The notes under the pieces: generated by a model
Databases searched by the model: none
Told to the model about the DNA's origin: nothing
What the model saw: the letters and a program-made list of their open reading frames with translations, nothing else
From: Ruegeria sp. HKCCD7303
Lineage (GTDB): Bacteria > Pseudomonadota > Alphaproteobacteria > Rhodobacterales > Rhodobacteraceae
DNA: 64,000 nt
Direction: 5' to 3'
Assembly (NCBI RefSeq): GCF_013111185.1
Contig: NZ_WVRE01000007.1
Location: 1 to 64,000, forward strand
Translations under genes and position numbers: made by a program
Shown: one piece after another, positions 46,559 through 54,850 of the stretch
How positions within the stretch are numbered: position 1 is the stretch's first letter
Layout of the letters: each line of letters starts with the position of its first letter

Positions 46559-46986
46559 TTGCCCTGTGCGTGAACCTTGCGCAGCGCATAGCGCAGGTCA
46601 CTCAACAGTGCGTCGTAGGAGCGGTTGGCCGTGACTTCGGCCCGGCCGATCAGAACGTAATCCCACCCATCGCGACCAGATTCGGGCAGTATGGCCCGCG
46701 CGGCTTCGCGTAAGCGACGTTTGGCGCGGTTGCGGGCCACGGCGTTGCCGACCTTCTTCGAGCAGGTAAAACCTACGCGAATCCCGGATGCCTCTTCTGG
46801 AGTGCGTCTGCGCGCCTGGACCATCATCGACGACGTTCCTTGCCTGCGCGCGCGTGCGGCTTTCAGAAAGTCGGACCGTTTTTTAAGAACGACAAGAGGT
46901 TCAGGTGCACAAACGGACGCCGCCGGGGGCGTATTCCCGGGCTGGTGCATACCATCCTCAGGGGCCTCCGGCGGCGTCATGTTCAT
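46555..46986 (-). CDS. rnpA: Ribonuclease P protein component
   Basis: Up to 143 aa; assists RNase P RNA in tRNA 5' processing. The core is [20 protein letters not shown], then [20 protein letters not shown] and [11 protein letters not shown], the RNR motif being intact. The first ~30 residues (proline-rich) lie before the conserved domain, so a later start is possible, for example at the Met at residue 13. Confidence 0.93.
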   Translation of the reverse strand: MNMTPPEAPEDGMHQPGNTPPAASVCAPEPLVVLKKRSDFLKAARARRQGTSSMMVQARRRTPEEASGIRVGFTCSKKVGNAVARNRAKRRLREAARAILPESGRDGWDYVLIGRAEVTANRSYDALLSDLRYALRKVHAQGK

Positions 46987-47005
46987 AACCTGATCGGTGA
47001 GCGGT

Positions 47006-47140
47006 TTACGCGCTCAGCGACTTGCGGCCGCGTGCGCGGCGTGCGTTCAGGATCTTGCGGCCGGCCTTGGTGGCCATGCGCGCGCGGAAACCGTGGCGGC
47101 GTTTGCGAACCAGGTTCGAAGGCTGATAGGTGCGTTTCAT
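47006..47140 (-). CDS. rpmH: 50S ribosomal protein L34
   Basis: 44-aa bL34. The minus strand from the ATG at 47140 reads [20 protein letters not shown] and continues [20 protein letters not shown] to SLSA, which is full length and canonical. It stands 19 bases before rnpA, giving the universal rpmH-rnpA-yidD order. Confidence 0.98.
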
Positions 47141-47209
47141 CGCTCCGTCTCCAATCTATAGCGGTGGGGTGCGGCGCGGATTCGCCTGGCCCTAGTGTTC
47201 GAAGCCCGT

Positions 47210-47238
47210 CCTCTACTGCTAAGCGGGTGGTAAGTCAA
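47210..47238 (-). promoter_or_regulatory. Candidate promoter of rpmH-rnpA
   Basis: On the minus strand TTGACT, 17 bases, TAGAGG, ~70 bases before rpmH. The -35 box is good and the -10 weak. Confidence 0.45.
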
Positions 47239-47436
47239 ACCCCAACAGTGGGGTTTTCGCGCCTTTTGCAACAATTCTGTACCCGCAGAGCTGAAAAGGT
47301 TTCAAAACACCCAATTATCGATGAAATCTCTCACATTCAGCGCCACAAAGATCAAGGCCCCGTGATCCCTCTGTTGCTTGACCGATTGGAAGCGCATCTT
47401 GGGCACAGAATGAAACAGAAAGAACCGGAAAACCTG

Positions 47437-48168
47437 ATGTCTGAAACAAGCCAGGCACCGCGCAGCGGGTTTGCGCGCCATATTCCGTTGCTGGTGATCC
47501 TTGGTGTTGCCGTTGCGGGCTTTTTCACGCTGGGGGATTACCTGAGCTTTGAAACCTTGCGGGACAACCGCGAGGCGCTTTTGGCTTGGCGGGATGGTCA
47601 TTATTGGGTCATGGCCGCAGCGTTTGTGGCCATTTATATCGTCATTGTAGCGTTCTCGCTGCCGGGGGCGGCGGTCGCGTCGATGACAGGCGGGTTCTTG
47701 TTTGGATTGTTTGCGGGCACGGTTCTCAATGTTGTGGCTGCAACCATCGGAGCTTCGGCTATTTTCCTGGCGGCACGCTGGGGATTGGGTGAGTCGCTGA
47801 CCGCCCGTTTGGAATCGTCGGAAGGGACGGTCAAGAAGCTGAAGGATGGTCTGCGCGAGAATGAGATTTCGGTCCTGTTCCTGTTGCGGCTGGTCCCGGT
47901 TGTTCCGTTCTTTGTTGCAAATCTGGTGCCTGCTCTGGTCGGCGTGAAGTTTCGCAACTTCCTGATCACCACTGCCCTGGGCATTATTCCCGGGGGGATT
48001 GTCTACACGTGGATTGGTGTCGGGCTTGGTGGTGTATTCGATCGCGGCGGAACACCGGATGTGTCTCTGTTGTGGGAGCCGTTCGTGATCGGACCGATTA
48101 TCGGCTTGTGCGTTCTGGCCGCTTTGCCCATCGTCATCAAAGCCTTGCGCGCAAATAAGGACAGCTGA
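47437..48168 (+). CDS. TVP38/TMEM64 (VTT-domain) membrane protein
   Basis: 243 aa with about five membrane segments. GFLFGLFAGTVLNVVAATIG with SAIFLAARW, and LLRLVPVVPFFVANLVPALV, are the VTT/DedA-like core. These proteins are linked to lipid scrambling or transport. ATG at 47437 (MSETSQAP) is preferred; 47410 is also possible. The oxidoreductase gene starts three bases later, a frequent pairing. Confidence 0.88.
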   Translation: MSETSQAPRSGFARHIPLLVILGVAVAGFFTLGDYLSFETLRDNREALLAWRDGHYWVMAAAFVAIYIVIVAFSLPGAAVASMTGGFLFGLFAGTVLNVVAATIGASAIFLAARWGLGESLTARLESSEGTVKKLKDGLRENEISVLFLLRLVPVVPFFVANLVPALVGVKFRNFLITTALGIIPGGIVYTWIGVGLGGVFDRGGTPDVSLLWEPFVIGPIIGLCVLAALPIVIKALRANKDS

Positions 48169-48171
48169 GCC

Positions 48172-49590
48172 ATGACCGAACTGAAAACAGACCTCCTGGT
48201 CATTGGGGCCGGGTCCGGCGGCCTGTCAGTTGCAGCTGGGGCCAGCCAGATGGGTGCAGATGTCGTTTTGCTGGAAGGCCACAAGATGGGCGGCGATTGC
48301 CTGAATTTCGGCTGCGTCCCGTCCAAGGCGCTGATCGCAAGCGGGAAGGCCGCTTATGGTCAGACGCATTCCGCGGCGTTTGGGGTAGCGGATGTGACTC
48401 CTCAGATCGACTATGGGGCGGCCAAGGACCATGTGCATAACGTCATCGCCCAGATCGAACCGATGGACAGCCAAGAGCGCTTTGAAGGACTTGGCGTCAA
48501 GGTGATCCGAGAATACGGTGCCTTTATCTCTTCCAACCAAGTGCAGGCAGGAGATCACTTCGTCACTGCGCGCCGGATCGTGATTGCAACAGGGTCATCG
48601 CCCCTGGTGCCGCCGATTCCCGGGCTGGATGCGGTTCCTTACTTTACGAATGAAACTATTTTCGACCTGCGCGAGCGGCCGGATCATTTGCTTATCATTG
48701 GCGGTGGCCCGATCGGTATGGAAATGGCGCAGGCCCATCGACGCCTCGGCAGTAAGGTCACGGTCATAGAGGGTCAAAGGGCGCTGGGCAAAGACGACCC
48801 CGAAGCCGCGGCGGTGGTGCTGGAAGCGCTACGTAGCGAAGGTATCGATATCCGCGAAAGCGCCATGGTGGCACAGATCCGAGGCAGCGAAGGCGCGGTA
48901 GAAGTGGTGACCGAAAACAGTGAGATTCTCAAGGGATCTCATCTTTTGATCGCGGCCGGGCGCAAGGCAAACATTGACCGGTTGAATCTGCAAGCGGCGG
49001 GTATTGACCGCACCCGGACCGGCATTAAGACAGATGAAGCCCTCAGGACGACAAATCGCCGGATCTATGCCATTGGTGATGTTGCAGGTGGGATGCAGTT
49101 CACTCATGTGGCGGGCTACCATGCGGGTATCATAATTCGCTCGGCGTTGTTTGGTCTGCCGTCCAAAGCCAAGACCGCTCATATCCCCTGGGCGACCTAC
49201 ACAGATCCTGAACTGGCGCAAGTTGGTCTGACCGAAGCTCAAGCGCACGACCAGCATGGCGACAGGCTCGAAATTGCCCGCTTTGACTATCATCACAACG
49301 ACCGGGCCATTTCCGAGCGTAGGACAAACGGCTTCATCAAGGTCATGGTTGTCAAAGGCCGTCCTGTTGGGGCCACAATCGTGGGTCATCAGGCAGGCGA
49401 GTTGATCAACTTGTGGTCGCTTGCATTGGCCAATAACCTGAAGATGGGGCAGATTGCTGCAATGGTTTCGCCCTATCCGACGATCGGAGAGCTTAACAAA
49501 CGCGTGGCGGGTGCTTATTTCACGCCAAGGCTGTTTGAGAATCAGACAGTTAAACGTGTGGTCAGGTTCGTCCAGCGTTGGATTCCCTGA
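48172..49590 (+). CDS. FAD-dependent pyridine nucleotide-disulfide oxidoreductase
   Basis: 472 aa. FAD site VIGAGSGGLSVAAGASQMGA, redox pair in GGDCLNFGCVPSKAL (CxxxxC), NAD site IIGGGPIGMEMAQAHRRLGS, second FAD motif IYAIGDVAGG. It resembles mercuric reductase and dihydrolipoamide dehydrogenase but lacks the N-terminal heavy-metal domain and C-terminal CC pair of MerA. The C-terminal dimer region is kept (SPYPTIGELNKRVAG). Substrate unknown. Confidence 0.9.
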   Translation: MTELKTDLLVIGAGSGGLSVAAGASQMGADVVLLEGHKMGGDCLNFGCVPSKALIASGKAAYGQTHSAAFGVADVTPQIDYGAAKDHVHNVIAQIEPMDSQERFEGLGVKVIREYGAFISSNQVQAGDHFVTARRIVIATGSSPLVPPIPGLDAVPYFTNETIFDLRERPDHLLIIGGGPIGMEMAQAHRRLGSKVTVIEGQRALGKDDPEAAAVVLEALRSEGIDIRESAMVAQIRGSEGAVEVVTENSEILKGSHLLIAAGRKANIDRLNLQAAGIDRTRTGIKTDEALRTTNRRIYAIGDVAGGMQFTHVAGYHAGIIIRSALFGLPSKAKTAHIPWATYTDPELAQVGLTEAQAHDQHGDRLEIARFDYHHNDRAISERRTNGFIKVMVVKGRPVGATIVGHQAGELINLWSLALANNLKMGQIAAMVSPYPTIGELNKRVAGAYFTPRLFENQTVKRVVRFVQRWIP

Positions 49591-49608
49591 CCTGAGGAGG
49601 GGCGCATT

Positions 49609-50991
49609 TTGAACTCGCTGTCGGGCCGATTTCTGATCCTGACGACGGTCTTCGTTATGTTGGCCGAAATCCTGATTTTTGTCCCGTCTATCGCTCGGTT
49701 CCGTGAGGATTTCCTGCTGAACCGTCTGGAGCGCGCCCAGATTGCTTCGCTGGCGTTGCTGGCAGACGATATGCTGGCTGATGACCTCGAGGCCGAACTG
49801 TTGGCGAATGCGGGTGTTTATAACGTGGTTTTGCGTCGGGACGAAGTTCGGCAGCTTATGTTGTCTTCACCGATTCCGGATTCAATTGCCAAGACATACG
49901 ATCTGCGCGATGCGGGGCCCTGGGTTCTGATCCGGGACGCCATGAGCCGGATTGTCACGCCCGAAAATGAAATCATTCGAGTTATTGGCGAGCCGGTCAA
50001 AGGTGCGGGCTTGCTGATTGAAGTCACCACAGACAGCGCGCCATTGCGAATGGCGATGGTGGACTACGGCCTGCGTATTCTTGGCTTGTCTTTTGTCATT
50101 TCGATTATCACCGCTTCGCTGCTTTTCCTAGCTGTACGGGTTGTGCTTGTACGGCCAATCAAAAGCGTAGTGGGGTATATGCAGCGCTATGCCAGCGCGC
50201 CCGAAGACGCGCGGGGGATCATCTCGCCGAACTCGAAAGTGACAGAGCTGCGCGAAGCTGAAGAGGCGCTGCAAATGCTGCAGACTGACCTCACACAGGC
50301 GCTGCGACAGCGCGAGAGGTTGGCGCAGCTGGGTGGTGCCGTCGCCAAAGTCAGTCACGATTTGCGCAATATTTTGACATCGGCACAGCTGTTCACGGAC
50401 AGGATCGAATCCAGCGATGATCCACTGGTTCGTCGGATGGCCCCTAAATTGGTGAATTCCATCACCCGTGCCGTATCTTTGTGTGAAAGCACGCTGGCCT
50501 TTGGGCGCGCGGAAGAACCGGCCCCGACGCTGACGATGGTTCCAGTGCGGTCGCTGGCCGCGGATGTGGCAGCCAGTGAACAACTTGCCGTCGCCGATGC
50601 CTGCGTCGAAATTGTGAATGAAGTTCCCGAAGATCTGATTGTCCGCGCAGACCCCGAGCAGCTTTTTCGGGTTATCATGAACCTCGTGCGCAACGCGCGT
50701 CAGGCCCTGGTTGCGGCGGGCAAGCCTGGGCGCGTTACAATTGCCGGCTGCGAATATGGAGACACCTGGTGCATTGAAATCAGCGATACAGGCCCGGGTC
50801 TTCCACCAAAAGCGCGCGAAAACCTGTTTACACCATTCCAGGGCGGAGTTCGAAAGGGCGGTTCGGGTTTGGGGCTGGCGATTTCGCAGGAACTTGTGCG
50901 CGGACATGGTGGAGACCTGAGTTTGAAACAGACTGGACCCGAAGGAACCGTGTTCGAAATAAGCCTTCCGCGCGGCGACATGACTTTTTGA
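49609..50991 (+). CDS. Orphan sensor histidine kinase
   Basis: 460 aa. Two membrane helices (~7-25 and ~150-175) enclose a small periplasmic sensor. A HAMP-like linker follows. The H box is AKVSHDLRNILTSAQLF, N box IMNLVRNARQALVAAG, G1 ISDTGPGLPPKARENL, G2 GGSGLGLAIS. The start is a TTG seven to ten bases behind GAGGAGG, with no ATG nearby. No response regulator is adjacent; the next gene is tRNA-Arg. Confidence 0.88.
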   Translation: MNSLSGRFLILTTVFVMLAEILIFVPSIARFREDFLLNRLERAQIASLALLADDMLADDLEAELLANAGVYNVVLRRDEVRQLMLSSPIPDSIAKTYDLRDAGPWVLIRDAMSRIVTPENEIIRVIGEPVKGAGLLIEVTTDSAPLRMAMVDYGLRILGLSFVISIITASLLFLAVRVVLVRPIKSVVGYMQRYASAPEDARGIISPNSKVTELREAEEALQMLQTDLTQALRQRERLAQLGGAVAKVSHDLRNILTSAQLFTDRIESSDDPLVRRMAPKLVNSITRAVSLCESTLAFGRAEEPAPTLTMVPVRSLAADVAASEQLAVADACVEIVNEVPEDLIVRADPEQLFRVIMNLVRNARQALVAAGKPGRVTIAGCEYGDTWCIEISDTGPGLPPKARENLFTPFQGGVRKGGSGLGLAISQELVRGHGGDLSLKQTGPEGTVFEISLPRGDMTF

Positions 50992-51011
50992 AATATTTTT
51001 GAAGAATCGAC

Positions 51012-51040
51012 TTGCACGTCCTGGGCGGCAGGTCTAAACA
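51012..51040 (+). promoter_or_regulatory. Promoter of tRNA-Arg
   Basis: TTGCAC, 17 bases, TAAACA, 15 bases before the mature tRNA. Position and spacing suit a tRNA promoter. Confidence 0.55.
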
Positions 51041-51055
51041 CCGCCTCACCAACGC

Positions 51056-51132
51056 GGACCGATAGCTCAGCTGGATAGAGTACTTGACTACGAATCAAGG
51101 GGTCGGGGGTTCGAATCCTCCTCGGTCCGCCA
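51056..51132 (+). tRNA. tRNA-Arg(ACG)
   Basis: 77 bases. The acceptor stem is GGACCGA with TCGGTCC, the discriminator base is G, and CCA is encoded. The anticodon stem CTTGA/TCAAG closes the loop CTACGAA, so the anticodon is ACG. The T loop is GGTTCGAATCC. Its 3' end is the likely attachment site for the element that starts with the integrase 149 bases downstream. Confidence 0.95.
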
Positions 51133-51280
51133 CTTGGTGATTTTCCCAAATTTTGATGAAACACACTAGGTTGCTTAAACCTTTGTGTTTTATGGCTGAG
51201 GCCGCGCTAGAGGGTTTCGTTGGATTTTATCTGATTATCCCAGTATGCTTTCATTGAGTGGTATATTTTGTGGTATTTTC

Positions 51281-52450
51281 ATGGCTGCGCTCAGCGGAAA
51301 GCTGACAAAGAAGCTGGTGGAGAATCTCGGTCCGGGTCGGCATGGCGACGGTTCTGGCTTGTACCTTGTTGTCGATCCCTCGGGCGCGCGGCGTTGGATC
51401 GTACGCGTAACGGTCAAAGGACAGAAGAACCGAAAGGGCGCACCGCTGCGAACGGACTTCGGTTTGGGCGGCGCTGATGTCGTGACTTTGAACCAGGCCC
51501 GAGAAAGAGCGCTCGAATATCGTCGGATGGCGAAAGCCGGGTTGAACCCGCGTTTCAATGCAAAGCGCGAGATCCCGACCTTCGAAGAGCTCAGCAGACA
51601 GGTCCACATCGACCGCCTGCCGACATGGAAGAATGCCAAACACGGGCAGCAGTGGCTCAACACTTTGCGCGACTACGCGTTCCCAAAGATCGGCCGTATG
51701 CCCGTGGACAGCATCGATCAGCCCGAAGTGCTGATGTGCCTGTCGCCAATCTGGACCGAGAAACACGAAACCGCAAAGCGATTGTCGCAACGGATCAAGA
51801 CAGTGCTCGACGTGGCAAAGTCCAAGGGCTTCCGCTCGGGTGAGAACCCGGTGACTGCGATCCGCGAAGGCAAGGTGCTGCCCACCGTCAAAGCCAAGGT
51901 CCAGCACCATGATGCGATGCCGTGGCAAGAGGTGCCCGCGTTCTTTGCCGAGTTGCAGACCCGCTCAGCCATGGCCGCCAAGGCGCTGCAGTTCACCATT
52001 CTGACCGCCTGCCGGACTTCAGAGGTGCTGGAGATGAAATGGCCCGAGGTCGATATCGATACGCGCCTTTGGACCATACCAGCGGAGCGCATGAAGGGCG
52101 GGCAGGTCCACCGCGTCCCTCTCACCGACGAAATGCTGACCATTCTGGAGCCGTTGCGCGCGCTGGCCTCTGACTATGTGTTCGAGGGCCAAAAGCGGCA
52201 CCAGCCCTTGTCAAACATGTCCATGTTGATGCTGCTGCGCCGGATGCGGCAGGATGGCGTTACTGTGCATGGCTTTCGCAGTTCGTTTCGGGATTGGGCT
52301 GCGGAGGCTGCAAATGCACCACGCGAACTGGCAGAGGCGTCCTTGGCCCATCAGGTTGGTTCAGATGTGGAGCGCGCCTATGCACGGTCGGATTTGTTGG
52401 AAAGGCGGCGAGAATTGATGGAAGAGTGGTGCAGGTCTGTTTCAGTTTAG
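51281..52450 (+). CDS. Tyrosine site-specific integrase (P4-type)
   Basis: 389 aa. An N-terminal DUF4102-like part has HGDGSGLYLVVDPSGARRWI. The catalytic residues are Arg in LTACRTSEVLEMKW, His-x-x-Arg in HGFRSSFRDWAAE, His in HQVGSDVERAY and Tyr at the end of it. Position just behind tRNA-Arg in the same direction is the standard layout of a tRNA-integrated element. An ATG at 51245 would add 12 residues; MAALSGKLTKK is the usual family start. Confidence 0.95.
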   Translation: MAALSGKLTKKLVENLGPGRHGDGSGLYLVVDPSGARRWIVRVTVKGQKNRKGAPLRTDFGLGGADVVTLNQARERALEYRRMAKAGLNPRFNAKREIPTFEELSRQVHIDRLPTWKNAKHGQQWLNTLRDYAFPKIGRMPVDSIDQPEVLMCLSPIWTEKHETAKRLSQRIKTVLDVAKSKGFRSGENPVTAIREGKVLPTVKAKVQHHDAMPWQEVPAFFAELQTRSAMAAKALQFTILTACRTSEVLEMKWPEVDIDTRLWTIPAERMKGGQVHRVPLTDEMLTILEPLRALASDYVFEGQKRHQPLSNMSMLMLLRRMRQDGVTVHGFRSSFRDWAAEAANAPRELAEASLAHQVGSDVERAYARSDLLERRRELMEEWCRSVSV

Positions 52451-52472
52451 CATTTTAGATAGATATGAGTTG

Positions 52473-53453
52473 ATGACGGATAAAAAATGGACAAAGCCTA
52501 ATCGGCTTACAGAGGTTATTCATCACGAAGCATCCCCCGTCATTGTGGGGGCGTTCCCAGGCCCGTCTGTAGCCTCTCTGAAAAACTCATTTAGTGATGA
52601 TTTCAGCGAAACAAGGGACGGAGATACAGTATGGGAAGTTTGGGTAAGGACTAGGACAGGACTAGACAAAGAGGTCGTGGGATTAAGCTATTTCGCGACA
52701 GAAGAAGCGGCTTTAGCGGCTTTAGAGTCTATGCCAGTTGGGATGACATACGGAGACCACTATGGTTTTCCCAAGAGATTGAAAGAAATAGTTGAAAAGG
52801 GTGGCCTGGACCCCTCCGGAATGCTGTCATTTATGTTTGGATCTGGCGATCACGATGCGGTTCATTTTGTCTATTACGAAGCGCTTGCCGAGGCGGGTGT
52901 CATATCAAAAAAGGACTACAGTATTCTGCCAAGTGTTCTCGATTGGTTGGGCGACGAACATGTTGCTTGGATGAGAAACACCTTTGGTGAAAATTGGTCA
53001 GCAGTTGCAAAATTTGAGTTTTGCTTGAACCATTTCCCTGACTCGTCTCTGGCTAGTCTCTCAGCGAAACTATTCTTGTCTCAGTTCGTAACAAACGACG
53101 ACTTTACTGCGGGCTACATAACTAAGGAAATTGAGGCTATCTCAGGTGGCACTGAAGCTGCAGCAATTCTGGCGGCAAACACCCGAAAGAAGGCTGGCGA
53201 AGCCGGGGCACGTGCATCCCGGGATCGTAGACTTCAGAACCTGGAACTGCTGATGCAAGAAATCGAGCAACTATCTGGCGCGGTTGGTTTGATCAGCGAA
53301 GAAAGAATAATCGAGCAAGCCTTGGAAAAGTCAGTTGATAAACAACTGGACTTCCCAAAATCGCGAAAAACTCATGCGGACTATGGAACGGCGTTGCGTT
53401 CAGAAGAGCCTTTCAAATCAAGGTACGAAGCGGTGTTCAGGAAAAACGCTTAA
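52473..53453 (+). CDS. Unrecognised cargo protein of the tRNA-Arg element
   Basis: 326 aa, family not recognised. It is soluble and mostly helical. The N-terminal ~100 residues include VWEVWVRTRTGLDKEVVGLS with AALAALESMPVGMTYGDHYG, the middle has GDHDAVHFVYYEALAEAGVI, and the last third is a charged helical region (AANTRKKAGEAGARASRDRR) that may form a coiled coil. Base composition is more AT-rich than its neighbours. It lies between integrase and excisionase, where such elements often carry accessory or defence genes; that role is only inference. Confidence 0.7.
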   Translation: MTDKKWTKPNRLTEVIHHEASPVIVGAFPGPSVASLKNSFSDDFSETRDGDTVWEVWVRTRTGLDKEVVGLSYFATEEAALAALESMPVGMTYGDHYGFPKRLKEIVEKGGLDPSGMLSFMFGSGDHDAVHFVYYEALAEAGVISKKDYSILPSVLDWLGDEHVAWMRNTFGENWSAVAKFEFCLNHFPDSSLASLSAKLFLSQFVTNDDFTAGYITKEIEAISGGTEAAAILAANTRKKAGEAGARASRDRRLQNLELLMQEIEQLSGAVGLISEERIIEQALEKSVDKQLDFPKSRKTHADYGTALRSEEPFKSRYEAVFRKNA

Positions 53454-53564
53454 GCATATTCTTACTTCGGGAAGACGCTTAAGCGCTGGAAAATGTCTGG
53501 TGACACTTCGACAAAGCTGCCCATAATTGGGAGCCATCGCAACTGATCCAAGAGGATTTCAACG

Positions 53565-53774
53565 ATGGCAAATGTCTTCAATGACGACCGGGTCTATTTC
53601 CCAGAAGACCCTGAAATGCAATTGCTGGGAAACCGCGAAAAGCTGGCTCAATGGCGCCACCGCATGTGTGGTCCGGCCTTTATCCGCATCGGTCGGCGGA
53701 TCGCCTATCACGGCGCTGATCTGAATGCCTGGCTTTCGACCCGACGCACCGATCCCAACAACAAGGCTGCATAA
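53565..53774 (+). CDS. AlpA/excisionase-like DNA-binding protein
   Basis: 69 aa. LGNREKLAQWRHRMCGPAFI followed by RIGRRIAYHGADLNAWLSTR is the winged helix-turn-helix of AlpA/HTH_17 proteins, which direct excision or switch on element genes. AAGAGGA site before the ATG. A terminator follows at once (53782). Confidence 0.85.
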   Translation: MANVFNDDRVYFPEDPEMQLLGNREKLAQWRHRMCGPAFIRIGRRIAYHGADLNAWLSTRRTDPNNKAA

Positions 53775-53781
53775 TGAAAAA

Positions 53782-53813
53782 CCCCACCTCCAAGCGCGGA
53801 GATGGGGCTTTTC
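53782..53813 (+). terminator. Terminator behind the excisionase-like gene
   Basis: CCCCACCTCC pairs with GGAGATGGGG around AAGCGC and is followed by CTTTTCC. Confidence 0.7.
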
Positions 53814-53957
53814 CAGTGACATCAACTGCCACCCTAGTAAGTCCAGTTGATGCCACAGGATGCCCCGCGCAGACAAGACAAAACGAGCGCCGGTACTACT
53901 GGTCGCCCCGAAGCCATTCAGTCGAACGGGTGATCATACGGAAAGGACGGATCAAAC

Positions 53958-54299
53958 ATGGCTGATATGTCCTTTCCAAAGTCGAACAGTACCAGTCATC
54001 ACGGGGAACCAGACACTGGCTCTCTTTCACGAACTGATCATTGGGAAACCGCTGAGACCTACAGCGGTGAGCTCTTTCGCCATGGTATCTACCGCGTCTC
54101 TGTCTGCCGGGATGGTATCCAATGGCTGTTTCAGCGCCAGAGACCCCAATTTCCGGCCGGGGGAGCGGCCTGGGATACGCTCGGGTATTGTGTGTCCAAA
54201 TCCGGCCTAACCCGGCTCGTCCGGGCGCATATCAGTTTTGATATCCCTGAACTGAATGGTTTGCCCGAGCATTTCCCACGGAGTTGTCGCCATGAGTAG
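53958..54299 (+). CDS. Hypothetical protein of the element
   Basis: 113 aa, not recognised. The middle (GELFRHGIYRVSVCRDGIQW and LFQRQRPQFPAGGAAWDTLG) looks like a small beta-rich domain with conserved aromatics; YCVSKSGLTRLVRAHIS follows. Its end overlaps the start of the next gene by eight bases, so the two are coupled. Similar small proteins recur next to AlpA-like genes in alphaproteobacterial elements, by my recollection. Confidence 0.65.
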   Translation: MADMSFPKSNSTSHHGEPDTGSLSRTDHWETAETYSGELFRHGIYRVSVCRDGIQWLFQRQRPQFPAGGAAWDTLGYCVSKSGLTRLVRAHISFDIPELNGLPEHFPRSCRHE

Positions 54300-54819
54300 G
54301 CGGCGACCTCCCGAGGGTAAACGGTCGAATGAGGGTCAATATGTTCCTCTGCCTTATGCAATGATCAAATCTCCGGCATGGCGAGCGTTGTCCGGACCTG
54401 CAGTGAAGCTCTGGTTGGAGCTTCACACCCGCTACCACGGTGGCAACAACGGCAAGGTTTTTCTGTCGATGAACGAGGCGGCGGAAACTCTCGGATTGGG
54501 CAAGGCCACTATTCAGCGCGCCTTCGAGGATCTGCAAGGCAAAGGCTTCCTTGTGTTGGAGCAGGAAGGCAACTGGTATCATCGGCGAGCGCATGAATGG
54601 CGGTTGACGACCAAGGCGACGCAGGCCCGATCTGGAAAGAAGGCCGCCACCAATGACTGGCGATTCTGGCAGCCCGAAAAAACAAAACGCGGTTCTGAGA
54701 CGGACCCGTCAGCATCCTCAGTGGTTCCGTTTGAGAACCCAAAGACCTCTCATGGTTCCAAACCAGAACCCGTCAGGCCGATTTCTCGACGGTCCGTCGG
54801 TTCTGAAACGGAACACTAA
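54292..54819 (+). CDS. Helix-turn-helix protein, replication-initiator-like
   Basis: 175 aa. PLPYAMIKSPAWRALSGPAV and MNEAAETLGLGKATIQRAFE, DLQGKGFLVLEQEGNWYHRR form a winged helix-turn-helix like those of small replication or control proteins in phage-like elements. The C-terminal ~70 residues are basic and low in order. Start ATG at 54292 inside the end of the previous gene. The function may be replication or regulation of the element. Confidence 0.7.
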   Translation: MSRRRPPEGKRSNEGQYVPLPYAMIKSPAWRALSGPAVKLWLELHTRYHGGNNGKVFLSMNEAAETLGLGKATIQRAFEDLQGKGFLVLEQEGNWYHRRAHEWRLTTKATQARSGKKAATNDWRFWQPEKTKRGSETDPSASSVVPFENPKTSHGSKPEPVRPISRRSVGSETEH

Positions 54820-54850
54820 TACTAACCACTCCTTGTTACGCGAGGCGGAC

